The notes under the pieces are model-generated. The model had not been told where the DNA came from. It did no database searches and saw only the letters and a list, made by a program, of their open reading frames with translations. A stretch of DNA of 64,000 nucleotides from Staphylotrichum longicolle (lineage: Eukaryota > Ascomycota > Sordariomycetes > Sordariales > Chaetomiaceae). Positions 33,313-44,227 of the stretch are shown here, piece after piece. How positions within the stretch are numbered: the stretch's first letter is position 1; each line of letters starts with the position of its first letter. Position numbers and translations under genes: made by a program. The DNA is taken from the NCBI GenBank assembly GCA_019096155.1, contig JAHCVI010000002.1, positions 1,426,001 to 1,490,000 of the forward strand, given 5' to 3'.

Positions 33313-34629
33313 ATGGCGGATGAACAGCTGCTCGACAAGATCCACAACCTCAGCGACCTCGAGTTGGCAGCCCTCCTCTGCCTCATCGCGCGCGAGCACT
33401 GCCTGATCAGCACCGAGCCAGACAGCGTCGACGAGCTCGCCGAGGAACTGCGCCTGGTCGCCTCGACGACATTCAACCTCAACTCGGCCGTGGTCAGCTG
33501 CCACAGTCACACGACTCTCGACGAGTTTGCAACTGGCTTACTGGTCCAACCTGCCCACACTCCCCCGTCGCCCGCCAACACTCGCTCCGTGTCCCCATAC
33601 ACCCTGCGCCATGAACCCCAGGCCTCGGGGGGTGGCCCGGCCTCCTCAACCGGGTCCTACTTTCCGATCAGTCCCTCTCCACGCATCGGCGGACCCATGA
33701 GCTCGAGCTCGCCAGCGGTGGGCGGCACAAGCAGCTCGCAGATCTTGCAACCACGAATCGCGAATGTCATCCTCGCAAAGGACCTCGACCGCGCTCCACG
33801 GGCTGTGCAGATTCAGGCTCTTGAGCTTCTCCGCACGCGCCGCATTTTTACACGCACCAGCGTGCAGACCGCCCCGAAGCAGTTTCTCTTTATAGCCCTC
33901 GTCGGAGCCGCCAGCGGGGGACAGGCCCGCGTAACACCGCACCTGAATGACTTCTTCTATCTCGGGCACTGGCACGACCCAGACGAGGACGGGTTCCCGT
34001 ACCTCGAGGAAGAGCTCGGCCGACAAAAAGACGAGCGCGATGACGACGCTGTCTCGACAACCTCCAGCAGCAGCGTAGTAAAACTCAACCTGCACTCTCC
34101 TCCCAGCACGAGCACCGGCCTTGGTCTCGACTCCCAGTGGCTCACCCGCAACAACAGCACGCGCACAAGCAGTAGCGGCGGCAGCAGCAGCAGCAGTAGC
34201 AGCATCTCCCCCAGGCGGAACGGCGATCCTCCCGTCTTCACAGAAGTCGACATCTCCCGCCTCTCCCTCCTCAGCCAGACCACCCACACCTCGGTCGCCG
34301 TCACCCGCTACCAGTCCAACATCGCCGCCTTCCTGCGCACCCACCGCGCCGTCGCCCCCGGCAGCGTCACGCCCGCCGCCACCACCCAGCTGGCGCGCCT
34401 GTGCCGTTCCCTCGCCCCGCTGCACGGCCTCGACTACGTCACGCCCTCGCTCGTCGCGCTGGCCGCGCGCAAGGTGTATCTGCACCGGGTCCAGGTGGTG
34501 GACGACCCGCGCAAGGAGAGGAGCGTGCAGTGGGGCAGCGACGTCGGGATGGTGAGGGGGATGCTGGAGGGGATGGGCGCGGAGGAGGTGTTGGAGGAGG
34601 TTTTGGGAGCTGTTGGGGTGCCTGGGTGA
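33313..34629 (+). CDS. Mg-chelatase (ChlI)-like AAA-lid protein without P-loop
   Basis: A 438-aa intronless protein of a fungal family usually called Mg-chelatase-like. The start is MADEQLLDKIHNLSD; 37 further codons are open upstream, but the first is not part of the conserved sequence. Residues 1-75 are helical. After a Ser/Pro-rich spacer comes the AAA-like core: ALELLRTRRIFTRTSVQ, PKQFLFIALVGAASGGQARV and LNDFFYLGHWHDPDEDGFP, which parallel the sensor part of ChlI. The C-terminal lid has FLRTHRAVAPG and LDYVTPSLVALAARKVYLHR. No Walker A (GxxxxGKS) or Walker B is visible, so ATP hydrolysis is unlikely; fungi do not make chlorophyll, and the role is unknown. A Ser tract (about 34170-34205) interrupts the core and lid. 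Confidence 0.7.
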   Translation: MADEQLLDKIHNLSDLELAALLCLIAREHCLISTEPDSVDELAEELRLVASTTFNLNSAVVSCHSHTTLDEFATGLLVQPAHTPPSPANTRSVSPYTLRHEPQASGGGPASSTGSYFPISPSPRIGGPMSSSSPAVGGTSSSQILQPRIANVILAKDLDRAPRAVQIQALELLRTRRIFTRTSVQTAPKQFLFIALVGAASGGQARVTPHLNDFFYLGHWHDPDEDGFPYLEEELGRQKDERDDDAVSTTSSSSVVKLNLHSPPSTSTGLGLDSQWLTRNNSTRTSSSGGSSSSSSSISPRRNGDPPVFTEVDISRLSLLSQTTHTSVAVTRYQSNIAAFLRTHRAVAPGSVTPAATTQLARLCRSLAPLHGLDYVTPSLVALAARKVYLHRVQVVDDPRKERSVQWGSDVGMVRGMLEGMGAEEVLEEVLGAVGVPG

Positions 34630-35084
34630 GGACACGCAGTTTAGACCTCGCGAGAGAGAGATGGGCAGATAGATTATGGGAATGGATAGAGCGTAGTGCC
34701 CTGTGTGATAATGGGCGATGGATAGAAGATCTAGAGTAATGTTAATACCTATACAGTCTTGAGGCCTCATCCTAGCACAGCATTGGAAATCGAGCTTGGT
34801 CAACATGAATAATCCTCGGCACAACCCACGCCAGACAATAAGTGCGTTTCTCTTTTGCTGCCTCCATTTCGTTGTAAATCCCGCGCCACCGCAGGAACGG
34901 CAGCCTGCTTCCTTTCAAAAAGAATCTACAATGAATCAGTCATCCCATAACGCCGAGTCCAATCAAGAACATGCCGCTGGGCCGGCCTGGCCGCCGATCC
35001 AGGTGTGTGTTGTGTTTATAAACAAGGTGAACCATGTCTCGTCCTGTTCCCAAATTCCCAAACCATCCTGATCTAATCTCTTCC
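34630..35084. other. Intergenic, convergent 3' region
   Basis: Nothing seen beyond presumed 3' UTRs. Confidence 0.5.
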
Positions 35085-36846
35085 TCAGTGGGTCTCCGTG
35101 ATCTTGCATTGCCAGCCCGATCCCTTGGACAGCAGCGGCAAGCTGTGGAACACACACAAACATGGTCAGCATAAAATTACAGCAACAGACGATAGGGGTG
35201 GGGAGGGGAAGGGGAAAGAGTTTGGTTGCTTACCTCGCGCCCAGGCACCACCCGAGCTCCTTCTCCTTGATCTTCTTGGCGATGCGCACCTCGCGGTCCA
35301 GCGGCATCTCGTAGCCCGTGTGGGTGAGCGCCAGCATGAAGTTGAGGTCCATGCAGTGCTCGGGGCGGTCGCGCAGCTCGGCCAGGGCGCCGGGCACGCT
35401 GCCAAACACGTCCCAGGCCTGCTCGCCGCCGCAGACGCGCTTGGCGAGGTCGGCCATCTCGCGCAGCGTGAACGACTCGGGCATGCCGAGCGGCTGCGTG
35501 CGGTCGTAAAAGTACGACAGGAAGTACATGTCCTCGCGGGCGAACGTCTTGCCGATGGACGGCTGGTGCACGCCGTTGAAGGAGCAGGGGGCCAGCTTGC
35601 ACTCCGTGTCCTTCTTGAGGATGCGCTCGGCCAGGCCGCGGCACTGCGCCGGGGCGGCGGTGGCCGGGCCCGTCATGTTGAGCTCGACGCGCTCGCCGAG
35701 CGGGTGGTTCTCCGGGAGCTTGACCTTGACGGTCTTGGTCATGCCGGCGGAGAAGCAGGGGTGGACGATGGGGCGCTGGGTCCAGGTGGTGTCGGCCTTG
35801 TTGGCTTCGTGGAGATCGGTGACGAGGGTGGCGTGGATGGCGTCGCGGGCCGACATCAGGCCGTAGCCCAGGTGGGAGTGCTGGTAGAGGCTGAACTTGC
35901 GGCCGCCAAAGTCGAGTTCGTACTTGTGGTCGCCCTCGGCCAGCTTGTCGGGCATACCGCCGGATGTGAGGCCCTCGAAGCTCGGCTGGAAGACGATCTG
36001 GGTCGAGCCGCCGCCGAGGTCGAAGACGGCAGCCGTCTCGCTGTGGTCGGGGCCGCCGATTTTGCCGAGCAGGTAGTTGGTAGTGATCCAGGCGAAGACG
36101 CCCTCGTCGGAACCATCCATGATGGCGACGCCGCCCTCCTTTTCCGACACGACGGGGAAGGGGTAGGTGTGCTCAAGGCGGCTTCTGACGGCCTCCAGGA
36201 TCTTGGTGCTTCTCTCCGTGCCGATCAAGCGCAGGCCGGCGGTCGCCTTGACGGCGATGGGGCTGCAAGCCTTCAACTTGTCGGGAATGACCTTGAGGGC
36301 AGCTTCGAGGAGAGGATCAAGGCTCTTGGCGGCCGCCTCCGGGTCGTCCTTGTACGCGCTCAGGCCGCTGCTCTGGCCCTCAATCTTCTCGGTTTGCTTG
36401 AAGAGGACCTCGCCCTCGAGCTCGGGAGCGGCGCCGCAGTTGTTGAACTTGTAGACGTGGATGCGCGAGCCGGTGCTGCCGGCGTCGATCATGGAGACGT
36501 ACTGAACGATGGGCTTGTCCTTGGAGAAGGACCTCGTGCACTTGTCGGTGCCGTATGTCGAGTCGGACGGCGTTTGGCCCTGGGATGGCGACTGGGCCTG
36601 GCCTTCTGCGCCTGCCGCTCCATGATACAGATCGACGCCGGACGGCGAGAAGCAGTAGAAGAGCACAAACACGACGAAGATGATGGCACCAGTCTTGATG
36701 TAGCGCGCGCGCTGCGACTGCGAGACCCAGGCGGACTGCATCTTGGCGATCAGACTGTCTCCCCGGCTGTTGTCGTAGCGATCGGGTTTCTCGTGCGGAT
36801 CGTAGGCGATGTGCTTCGTCGGCAGCGAGACCGACGTGCGTCGCAT
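35085..36846 (-). CDS. GDA1: Golgi guanosine diphosphatase (GDA1/CD39 family)
   Basis: Lumenal Golgi enzyme that hydrolyses GDP to GMP, feeding the GMP antiporter that imports GDP-mannose. Exons 35234-36846 and 35085-35142; intron 35143-35233 (GTAAGC..CACAG), phase 2; 556 aa. A type II anchor, YIKTGAIIFVVFVLFYCF, lies at about 48-65 after a basic cytosolic tail. Apyrase-conserved regions are clear: IDAGSTGSRIHVYKF (ACR1), KATAGLRLIG (ACR2), MDGSDEGVFAWITTNYLLG (ACR3), VFDLGGGSTQIVF (ACR4). The splice rebuilds the terminal WCLGASLPLL. I start at MRRTSVSLPTK; an in-frame ATG at 36957 would add 37 residues without family match. Divergent from the 2EXR gene. Confidence 0.95.
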
Positions 36847-37514
36847 AGGGACGACCTTGGGGTCCCTGCGGAGGCGGAGAGGTGAAGGGGTCACGGTTAC
36901 GAAGCCTCGTCGGACATGCCCGCCAAGTGGCGAGGTCACAGTAACGTCAAACGTCAAACGTCAATCGATTGAAGGAAGGTAAAAGGATTAAACGAGGGAC
37001 ATGAATGGGAGCCGCCGGCAAAGCAAGATTGCAGCAGAGAAAGAAGGGAGCTAGAACGAAGCAAAGGAACGAATCGCGGTCGCTCGCTGTGCTCTTTTCG
37101 TGTTGTTGTCAGGACAAAACCTCGAAAACCGCCCGAAATTCGGTGGAATAGGGGGGCCAGGTGCAGCACAAGATTTGGCCTCTCGAGATGGGTCTCGATT
37201 TTCTGGCACCGCGAGACGCCCCCTTGCAAGGAATGACGCTGCGAGCCATAGGAGGCCCTGCCTGGTCGTGTCTGGAGATGGGGCCTGAAGATGCCAAGGC
37301 CCGATCCTCGGGTTCCACGTCCCGATAGGGCGAGCTCTCCCAGGCCATTACCAAATCTCCTCCACTTTTCAAGCAACCAGTTCCAACGGCCCCAGACAGT
37401 TAAACCAACACCAAGCAGGGAGTAAACGAACACGTTGGCATCTCAGGTTGACTTGCAAGTCAGTTCTGTTGATGTGTCTACGCCCATGTTAGTAGTACTC
37501 ATCCCTACATAGCT
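36847..37514. other. Divergent promoter of GDA1 and the 2EXR gene
   Basis: No gene seen. Confidence 0.5.
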
Positions 37515-38300
37515 ATGGACGACTCGTTGTCACAACTGAGCATCGAACCGCCAATGAACCCGCTGCCTCGGGCACCTTCCATCCAGGAGCGACCGTCCTC
37601 AATCTCGCTCAACACGACACGACATGCGCCCCTTACCACCTTTACCTGCTTCACCCGTCTGCCCCCCGAAATCCGATTCATCATCTGGGAAGAAGCTCTC
37701 TCGGTGTGGGTTACCTGCACGGTGTCCCCAGCGCCTGCTGAGATGGCGAACTACAACCTGCTCTTGAACTTCCTCGGCCCAGCGCCGTGCCTCGTGGGCC
37801 GGTCCTGTAAAGAAGCATGGCAAGCCATGGAGAAATCCTGCCTTCAGCTCACGCGATGCGGTCCGACGACACCAAGCGCTGACCTCCCCTGGATTGATCC
37901 GGCCAAGACTGTCGTCTGCCTCGGCGACGACATGCAAACGGCCGCCGCCTTGGCCAGCTTGTGTAAGGCCACTCTCTCCAAGCTCAAACATGTAGTCTTG
38001 GTCTTGAATCTGTTTCGGTTTGCCAAGGTCCACTGGCTCCTCAAACATCTGAGCAGCTCTTGTCCTGCTCTGGAAACCCTGATCATTGACCAGACTTACT
38101 GCGACGGCCCCCAAGGGTCTTCGGCCGAGGCTTGCTATGTCCACGTTCCCACATATACCGGGCCTGAGTTGGGGAAAGGCTTCATGGATTACCCCATTTT
38201 ACAGATCCTGGTGGGCCGCTGCTTTAAGGAGCCTCTCAGGTTGCATCTGCTCGGCGGCGAGGCATGGAAGGCAGCCGTCTGCACCCCGAACACGCCATAG
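37515..38300 (+). CDS. 2EXR-domain protein
   Basis: A 261-aa intronless protein. After a disordered start (about 40 residues rich in Pro/Ser) comes the 2EXR signature FTCFTRLPPEIRFIIWEEAL, followed by a domain with many short hydrophobic strands and an unusual number of Cys (about ten). 2EXR proteins form a large lineage-specific family in filamentous ascomycetes; their function is not established. The C-terminal third (KLKHVVLVLNLFRFAKVHWL, SCPALETLIIDQTY) looks like a leucine-rich-repeat fold, typical of the family. The ATG at 37515 is the first in frame. Confidence 0.82.
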   Translation: MDDSLSQLSIEPPMNPLPRAPSIQERPSSISLNTTRHAPLTTFTCFTRLPPEIRFIIWEEALSVWVTCTVSPAPAEMANYNLLLNFLGPAPCLVGRSCKEAWQAMEKSCLQLTRCGPTTPSADLPWIDPAKTVVCLGDDMQTAAALASLCKATLSKLKHVVLVLNLFRFAKVHWLLKHLSSSCPALETLIIDQTYCDGPQGSSAEACYVHVPTYTGPELGKGFMDYPILQILVGRCFKEPLRLHLLGGEAWKAAVCTPNTP

Positions 38301-38899
38301 AACACGGGAGGCATCTCAGAACCATATCCTTCGTGGCTATTACCAGCTCGACAAATTTCAACAGGGGCTGCCAACCACTGTTATGTTGAATTCGGTTCAT
38401 GATGGGAAGCGGTAAGCGGGTCGTTTGTGTTTCGGGTGTGATATTTGATTCCTTCATGGTCTTTCTTCCCTTTCCCATTTTGTTTTCCTTCTCCTCACAT
38501 CTCATTCCTTATATCCCCTCCTCCTAGATTTTCACGCCTTCGTTTTTTTCTTACCTCCTTTCCACCCATCCGCTGTGATATTGGGACCGGGGGTTGCAAG
38601 TGATCCTGTAACATTACCGTACGAGCGACGCATATCATACCGTAACATACCAGCGGCGAATTGCAAGCTGCGCCCGGCTTCTCCAGCCTTCCAGAAGCGG
38701 CAGGCTGGCTTCGTAACATCTTGCTGCCTTCGAAAGTGGTTGAAACCAGGTTTTCGAGAGCGCAAGCGATCTCTTTCCCCGACCGCATCTGAATTCGGCT
38801 TCCCAAGCAACTTCTTTCAAGCTTCCAATTAGTCTCTACTCTATCACGCCGTTAGTTCTCTCTCTCCCTGCCTAATTGGTCCTTGACTGTTTCAGTGTC
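38301..38899. other. Intergenic: promoter of the DeSI-thioredoxin-PUL gene
   Basis: A pyrimidine tract ending CTGTTTCAG at 38894 just before the ATG at 38900 looks like a 3' splice site, so a 5'-UTR intron is possible. No other feature seen. Confidence 0.4.
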
Positions 38900-40772
38900 A
38901 TGGACGTACACCTCCTTGTGTATGACCTTTCTCAAGGTCTGGCACGGCAAATGTCTATGGGCTTGCTTGGATTCCAGTTGGATGCCATTTACCACACATC
39001 GATACAACTGAACGGACGAGAATATGTGTACGACGGGAATATCGTTGCGATCAGGCCGGGGTCATCGCACCTCGGCCAACCCATGCAGAGGTTGCATCTA
39101 GGGAGGACGGAGTGTAAGCACTTCATGCTTGAATTTTGTTTGACTAGGTTGAGAGTCGCTGACTTCTGCTGTCAAGTGCCCATGGATGTGATTGAGGAGT
39201 ACCTCGACTCGCTGAGGGAGATCTATACAGTTGCAGTAGGTCGTCCCAACACATCCGAAGCTTCATATGCCAAACACTAACAACGCCAGGCATACGACTT
39301 GTGGAGGCACAACTGCAATAACTTCTCAAACGATTTTTCCACGTTTCTTCTGGGCAAAGGCATACCGAGCCATATCACAAACATGCCGCAAGCGGTGCTG
39401 TACGTCCCTATGGGCCCCCTGCTGTTACCTCGAAACGAAACTGACCTTGAACAGAGACTCTCCGTTTGGGCAGATGATCATGCCTGCGCTGAGCCGGCAG
39501 ATTCACGCCAACAAGCGCGGCGGCGGTATTCTAGGGATTGAGCAGCAGACCCCCGGCAGCTCAGTCAAGCCGCAATCGCAGCTTCACCACCCCCTCGCCA
39601 AAGTCCATGTCGTCTCGAACCTTGCCCAGCTCGATGAGTTGCTGGCAAAGTTTCAGAAATCATGCGCTGTGATCTTCTTCACTTCAGCCACTTGTCCCCC
39701 ATGCAAGACGCTCTACCCGGTGTACGACGATCTTGCGGGAGAGGTTGGGGACAAAGGGGTCCTAATCAAGGTCGACACTTCGCAGGCATTCGACGTGGGC
39801 AGCCGATTCTCCATCTCAGCGACGCCGACGTTCATTACCTTCCTGAAAGGGCAGCAGGAGAACCGATGGAGCGGCGCAGATCCAAGCGCCCTACGAGGCA
39901 ACGTCCAGCTCTTGGTACAGATGGCGTGGCCGCCTCACCCACACCAGGCGCTCAACTTACCGACCTTCTCCAACCCCAATGCGGAGCCAGTCATCTTTAC
40001 CAAGGTTCCACCTCTGTCTAAGCTCCTCGCGAAAATGGGTTCTACCGCATCAGACCCAGCAGTACAGAGCATCAAGACCTTTATCGAAACACGGTCCTCC
40101 GATGGACCAGCCGAGGCCACTCTCCCCGACATCGCCGCCTTCACCGCCATCATCCGCGACTCTATTTCCACGCTCCCCACCGACCTGCTCTTTACAATCG
40201 TCGACCTCCTCCGCATCAGCCTCATCGATCCCCGCGTGAGCGGCTACCTCGCCGAGGAACCGTCCCACCGCACCGTGACCGCCATCCTCGCGCACGTCAC
40301 CGGCCTCCCGCCAAAGGACTGCCCCTACGCGCTGCGTCTCGTCACCCTCCAGATGGCGTGCAACCTCTTCACCTCCCCGCTCTACCCGGACCAGATCCTC
40401 GGCCACCCGGAGCTCCGCCGGCTCGTCACGACGCTCGTCTCGACCAGCTTCCTCGACGGCGGACACAGCAGCGTGCGCGTCGCGGCCGCGAGCCTGCTCT
40501 TCAACGTCGCGCTCGCGAACAGCAGGCGGCGGCGCGACGGGCCGGGGGATGTCCTGCCCGAGGAGGAGCAGGTGGAGCTCGCCGCGTCGGTGCTCGAGGC
40601 GATCACGCAGGAGGAAGGGTCGGCGGAGGCGCTCGAGGGGATGTTGCTGGCCCTGGGGTATCTGGCGTATCGGATGCCGCTGGAGGGGGAGTTGGCAGAT
40701 CTGCTGAGGGCGATGGAGGCTGGGGGGTTGGTGCTGGCCAAGGGGAGGGGTTTGGGGGGTTGCGATTGGTGA
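38900..40772 (+). CDS. DeSI/PPPDE peptidase - thioredoxin - PUL fusion protein
   Basis: A 566-aa three-domain protein. Exons 38900-39113, 39177-39235, 39290-39399, 39455-40772; introns of 54-63 bp. Domain 1 (1-130) is a PPPDE/DeSI isopeptidase with the catalytic His32 (YHTSIQ) and Cys100 (WRHNCNNF), both in the expected order; DeSI enzymes remove SUMO or ubiquitin. Domain 2 (about 180-280) is a thioredoxin fold with redox motif CPPC at 208-211. Domain 3 (about 300-566) is a PUL domain, an Armadillo-like fold that in PLAA/Doa1 binds Cdc48/p97. Domain boundaries are estimates. The combination suggests redox-linked deconjugation at Cdc48; this is inference from domain knowledge. The fusion is recurrent in fungi, from memory. 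Confidence 0.9.
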
Positions 40773-41446
40773 GCGAGGTTGGGAAAGAATTGCTGGGGAA
40801 GGGGTTGAAGGGAGAGTAGCGTTCTGATTGAGGGCGGTGAGAGGCGTTCAAGATGGTGGTTCTGGGCTGTTGACAGGATACCTTTGTAAATTAGGCAAGG
40901 TTCAACTTGACCACGGGAAACATGTTTTACCCTCTGCGTGTTACTGCAATGGGAGCCGGATCTTTTCCCCCTTGCTTTCTCTCCCTGTCCTCCTCTTCCT
41001 CGCCTTTTTCCTGTTGCATCTAAGTCACCCCCGGCCGCAACCTCTTCTTGTCATTTTTCTCCGTTTTCGTCCCGTACCTGCCGAGGTCTGCAAGACGGTG
41101 AGGACTCTTTCCTGGATGTTCATTTGAGCTCGATGCGCATGAATCCCAGTGGTGGCCTGCCAGCGCATCCCATGCCCCTGGGCAAACCTGGCAGCCAGCC
41201 TGAACGACCCACTTCCCGGGCTTTAGCGCTGCTGTTTCCCGCCAAGATACCGCCGCCAACCCAGCCAACCCCTGCAACTCCCACCTGCAGTGCCAACACA
41301 GGGCAGGTTGCATCGCTCACCCCGGCAACTGCAACCCCCGAACGAAAGTAAACAATCGCAGGCGGATCCCACGCCCCCAGCGCCACAGCCAGCGCCAGCT
41401 GGCGACCCAACGCGAACCGACTTTCCAGTACTAACGTTAGTACTAA
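40773..41446. other. Intergenic: 3' flank of the fusion gene and promoter of the kinesin gene
   Basis: No gene seen; ends with an 18-bp palindrome described separately. Confidence 0.5.
41427..41444. promoter_or_regulatory. 18-bp perfect palindrome immediately before the kinesin start codon
   Basis: AGTACTAACGTTAGTACT reads identically on both strands and ends two bases before the ATG at 41447. As DNA it could bind a dimeric regulator; in RNA it could fold or pair between molecules. It also contains CTAAC and TTAG, the words of a branch site and splice acceptor. An in-frame TAA directly precedes the ATG, so translation starts at 41447 unless a spliced leader exon exists. Confidence 0.45.
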
Positions 41447-43480
41447 ATGTTCAGCAACCTCGAGCGACGCTTCCGAGACGTGATCGCCGACATCAATGAG
41501 ACCTTGATTGGCATCTCCCTCGACCCGCGCCTGATGCCGAACTCTGCAGGCCACCTCGACGTCGCCCAGCGGTCCGTCCGCTCGTGCGCCAGCACTCCCT
41601 CGCTGCGCTCTCGCGATGGCACCGTCCCGCCCCATGCGAGGACCGACCCGGGCGGCAACGTGAGGGTCGTCGTGCGGGTGCGGGCGTTCCTGCCGAGGGG
41701 TAGGTCCTCCATCGCTCACACAACTGTTTGCGACACTGCCCTCATGATGTTCACCAACTGACTCGGCCATGGCATAGAAATTGAGAGAGACGCAGAATGT
41801 CTCATCCACATGGACCCGGTCTCGCAGCAGACCACGCTCCTCGTCCCGACCGACAACGACCCGGCCAACGCGAGGGCGCGCTCCCGCAAGGTCATGGAGG
41901 AGAAGTCCTTCACGTTCGACAACAGCTTCTGGAGCCACGACACTGAGGACGAGCATTATGCGACGCAAGAAGATGTCTACGACAGCTTGGGGGAGGAGTT
42001 CCTCGACCACAACTTTGAAGGGTACCACACATGCATCTTCGCCTATGGCCAGACGGGCTCCGGCAAGTCGTACACCATGATGGGCACACCAGACCACCCG
42101 GGCTTGATACCACGGACATGCGAGGACCTGTTCGAGCGCATCGCCGCGGCGCAGGAGGAGACGCCCAACATCAGCTACAACGTGCGCGTGTCCTACTTCG
42201 AGGTCTACAACGAGCACGTCCGCGATCTCCTCGTCCCCGTCGTACCCCACCAAGCCCCCTACTATCTCAAGATCCGAGAGTCGCCCACCGAAGGCCCCTA
42301 CGTCAAGGACCTCACAGAGGTCCCCGTGCGCAGCCTGCACGAGATCCTCCGGTACATGCGCATCGGCGACAACAACCGCACCGTGGCCAGCACCAAGATG
42401 AACGACACCAGCTCGCGCAGCCACGCCGTCTTCACCATCATGCTCAAGCAGATCCACCACGACCTCGAGACCGACGAGACCACCGAGCGCTCCAGCCGCA
42501 TCCGCCTAGTCGATCTCGCCGGCAGCGAGCGCGCCAAGTCGACCGAGGCCACCGGCGCGCGCCTGCGCGAGGGCAGCAACATCAACAAGTCGCTGACCAC
42601 GCTCGGCCGCGTCATCGCCGCCCTCGCCGACCCCAAACAGCAGCGCGCGCGCCCGGGCTCCTCGGCCGCCCGCAAGGACACCTCGGTGGTCCCCTACCGC
42701 GACAGCATCCTCACCTGGCTCCTCAAGGACTCGCTGGGCGGCAACTCCAAAACCGCCATGATCGCGTGCATCGCGCCGTCCGACTACGAGGAGACCCTCT
42801 CCACCCTCCGCTACGCCGACCAGGCCAAGCGGATCCGCACGCGCGCCGTCGTCAACCAGGTCGACTCCATCTCGACGGCGGAGCGCGACGCCCAGATCGC
42901 CGCCATGGCGGACGAGATCCGCCAGCTGCAGCTCGTCGTCGGCGACTCGCGCCGCCGCGAGAAGGACGCCCGCGAGGCCGAGGAGAAGCTCGAGGAGTAC
43001 CAGGCGCGCGTGCGCGGGCTGCAGCAGGCCATGGAGGAGCGCACGCTCGTCGCCGAGGGCAAGATCCGCAGCCTGCAGACCGAGAACGACGCGCTGCGGC
43101 TGCACCTCAAGCTGGCGCTGGAGAGCCTGCGGAATCCGATCCCCGCTTTTACCATTCGGGAGGAGGAGGAGGCGGAGGGAGCGGATGGCACAGACGAGAA
43201 TAGCGGTGATGCGAAGAAGGGGGATGGCAACGACGTTGATGCTGTTCACAACGACGACGACGGCGACGACGACGATGGCTATGCGTCGGGCGGGACGGGG
43301 CCCGAGGAGCCGCCGGAGCAGGTCGGGTATGAGCGGCACGCGGACGACATGCATGAGTACATGAGCGGGCTGCTGCGGGATCTGGGCATGTTCCGGCGCA
43401 AGATTGGGGACGACAAGACGCGGTTCGTGGACGAGCTGAGCAGGCGGAGGCCGCTGGGGGAGAGGACCAATATCATTTGA
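41447..43480 (+). CDS. Short kinesin-3 motor protein (no FHA/PH domain)
   Basis: Microtubule plus-end motor of the Unc104/KIF1 type. Exons 41447-41699 and 41778-43480; intron phase 1 (GTAGGT..CATAG); 651 aa. N-terminal extension (about 70 aa), then the motor: VRVVVRVRAFLPR, P-loop GQTGSGKS at 175-182, LIPRTCEDLFERI, switch I NDTSSRSHAVF, switch II DLAGSE, and RYADQAKRIRTRAVVNQ at the neck. A coiled coil (about 460-530) and an acidic stretch with Asp runs (about 565-585) follow; the end is MFRRKIGDDKTRFVDELSRR. Full kinesin-3 proteins exceed 1500 aa with FHA and PH domains; here they are absent. Some filamentous fungi have a second, short Unc104 relative (Neurospora NKIN3, from memory), which this most resembles. 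Confidence 0.9.
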
Positions 43481-44227
43481 ACATAACGGTGGGCTGGATT
43501 GGGGTGGGTTGGCTGGGGGTGTGAAAGGATTGGGCGGGCGGTTACGGCTGTTCATGGTGGTTTTTGGGTTTCTCATGTTTATGATACGCGGGACGAGAGC
43601 GAGCGAGTGGTTTTGTGTATTGCACTGCTGTGGCATGGAGTTGGGGCTTTTGTTCTACAGGATAGGCATGTCATTCACACGAAGAATAAGAGACGTTTTA
43701 AGGGGGGGATTGGGCTGTAAGGGGCCGGGCTGGCTCACATATCGTTAGCGTTTTAGTTTGGGTTCGTGGACATGAAATGATTGCGACCAACTTTCTCATC
43801 CCATTCTTCAGTTGTTGTGACACAATGCTTCCAGTCTGTTCTATCCCCAGCTCCGGGTGTCTGATTACCAGGTCCATGTGCGGAGATCCCGTAACCCGAG
43901 ATAACTGAGGAAAAAATGAAATCAATAATCTCTAGGGTATATCCCCCTTGATCCGATGCTAAACCCATGGCGATGCCCACCAAACCAGACCAGCCAGCCG
44001 AACCGATGCCAACCAACCGTGTATCATGCAATGCCTCTTCCAATCCACAATGATGCAGCTCTATCTAGCCCTCCTCCGTAACGCCAGTACCATGTTAGGT
44101 AGTTACATCCCACCAATGTAAAAAGCACCCCGACGCCAACCTGATGAGATAAAGACACAGAAGAAAAAGCGGCCCAAGCCCGGATCACATCGATTTATCC
44201 CATCACCGACCGACCGACTCCGGAGTT
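43481..44227. other. Intergenic, convergent 3' region
   Basis: Nothing seen beyond presumed 3' UTRs. Confidence 0.5.

Noticed and set aside
35098..36885. A 595-codon open frame on the plus strand opposite GDA1
   Set aside because: It mirrors the GDA1 exon; GC-rich third positions leave the opposite strand open. Composition (Val/Leu/Gly/Ala/Arg) is that of an antisense shadow, and GDA1 has all its conserved motifs.
41120..43636. Long open frames on the minus strand and in another plus frame over the kinesin gene
   Set aside because: Arg/Ala/Pro- or Val/Leu-rich shadows of the conserved motor sequence; no independent domain.
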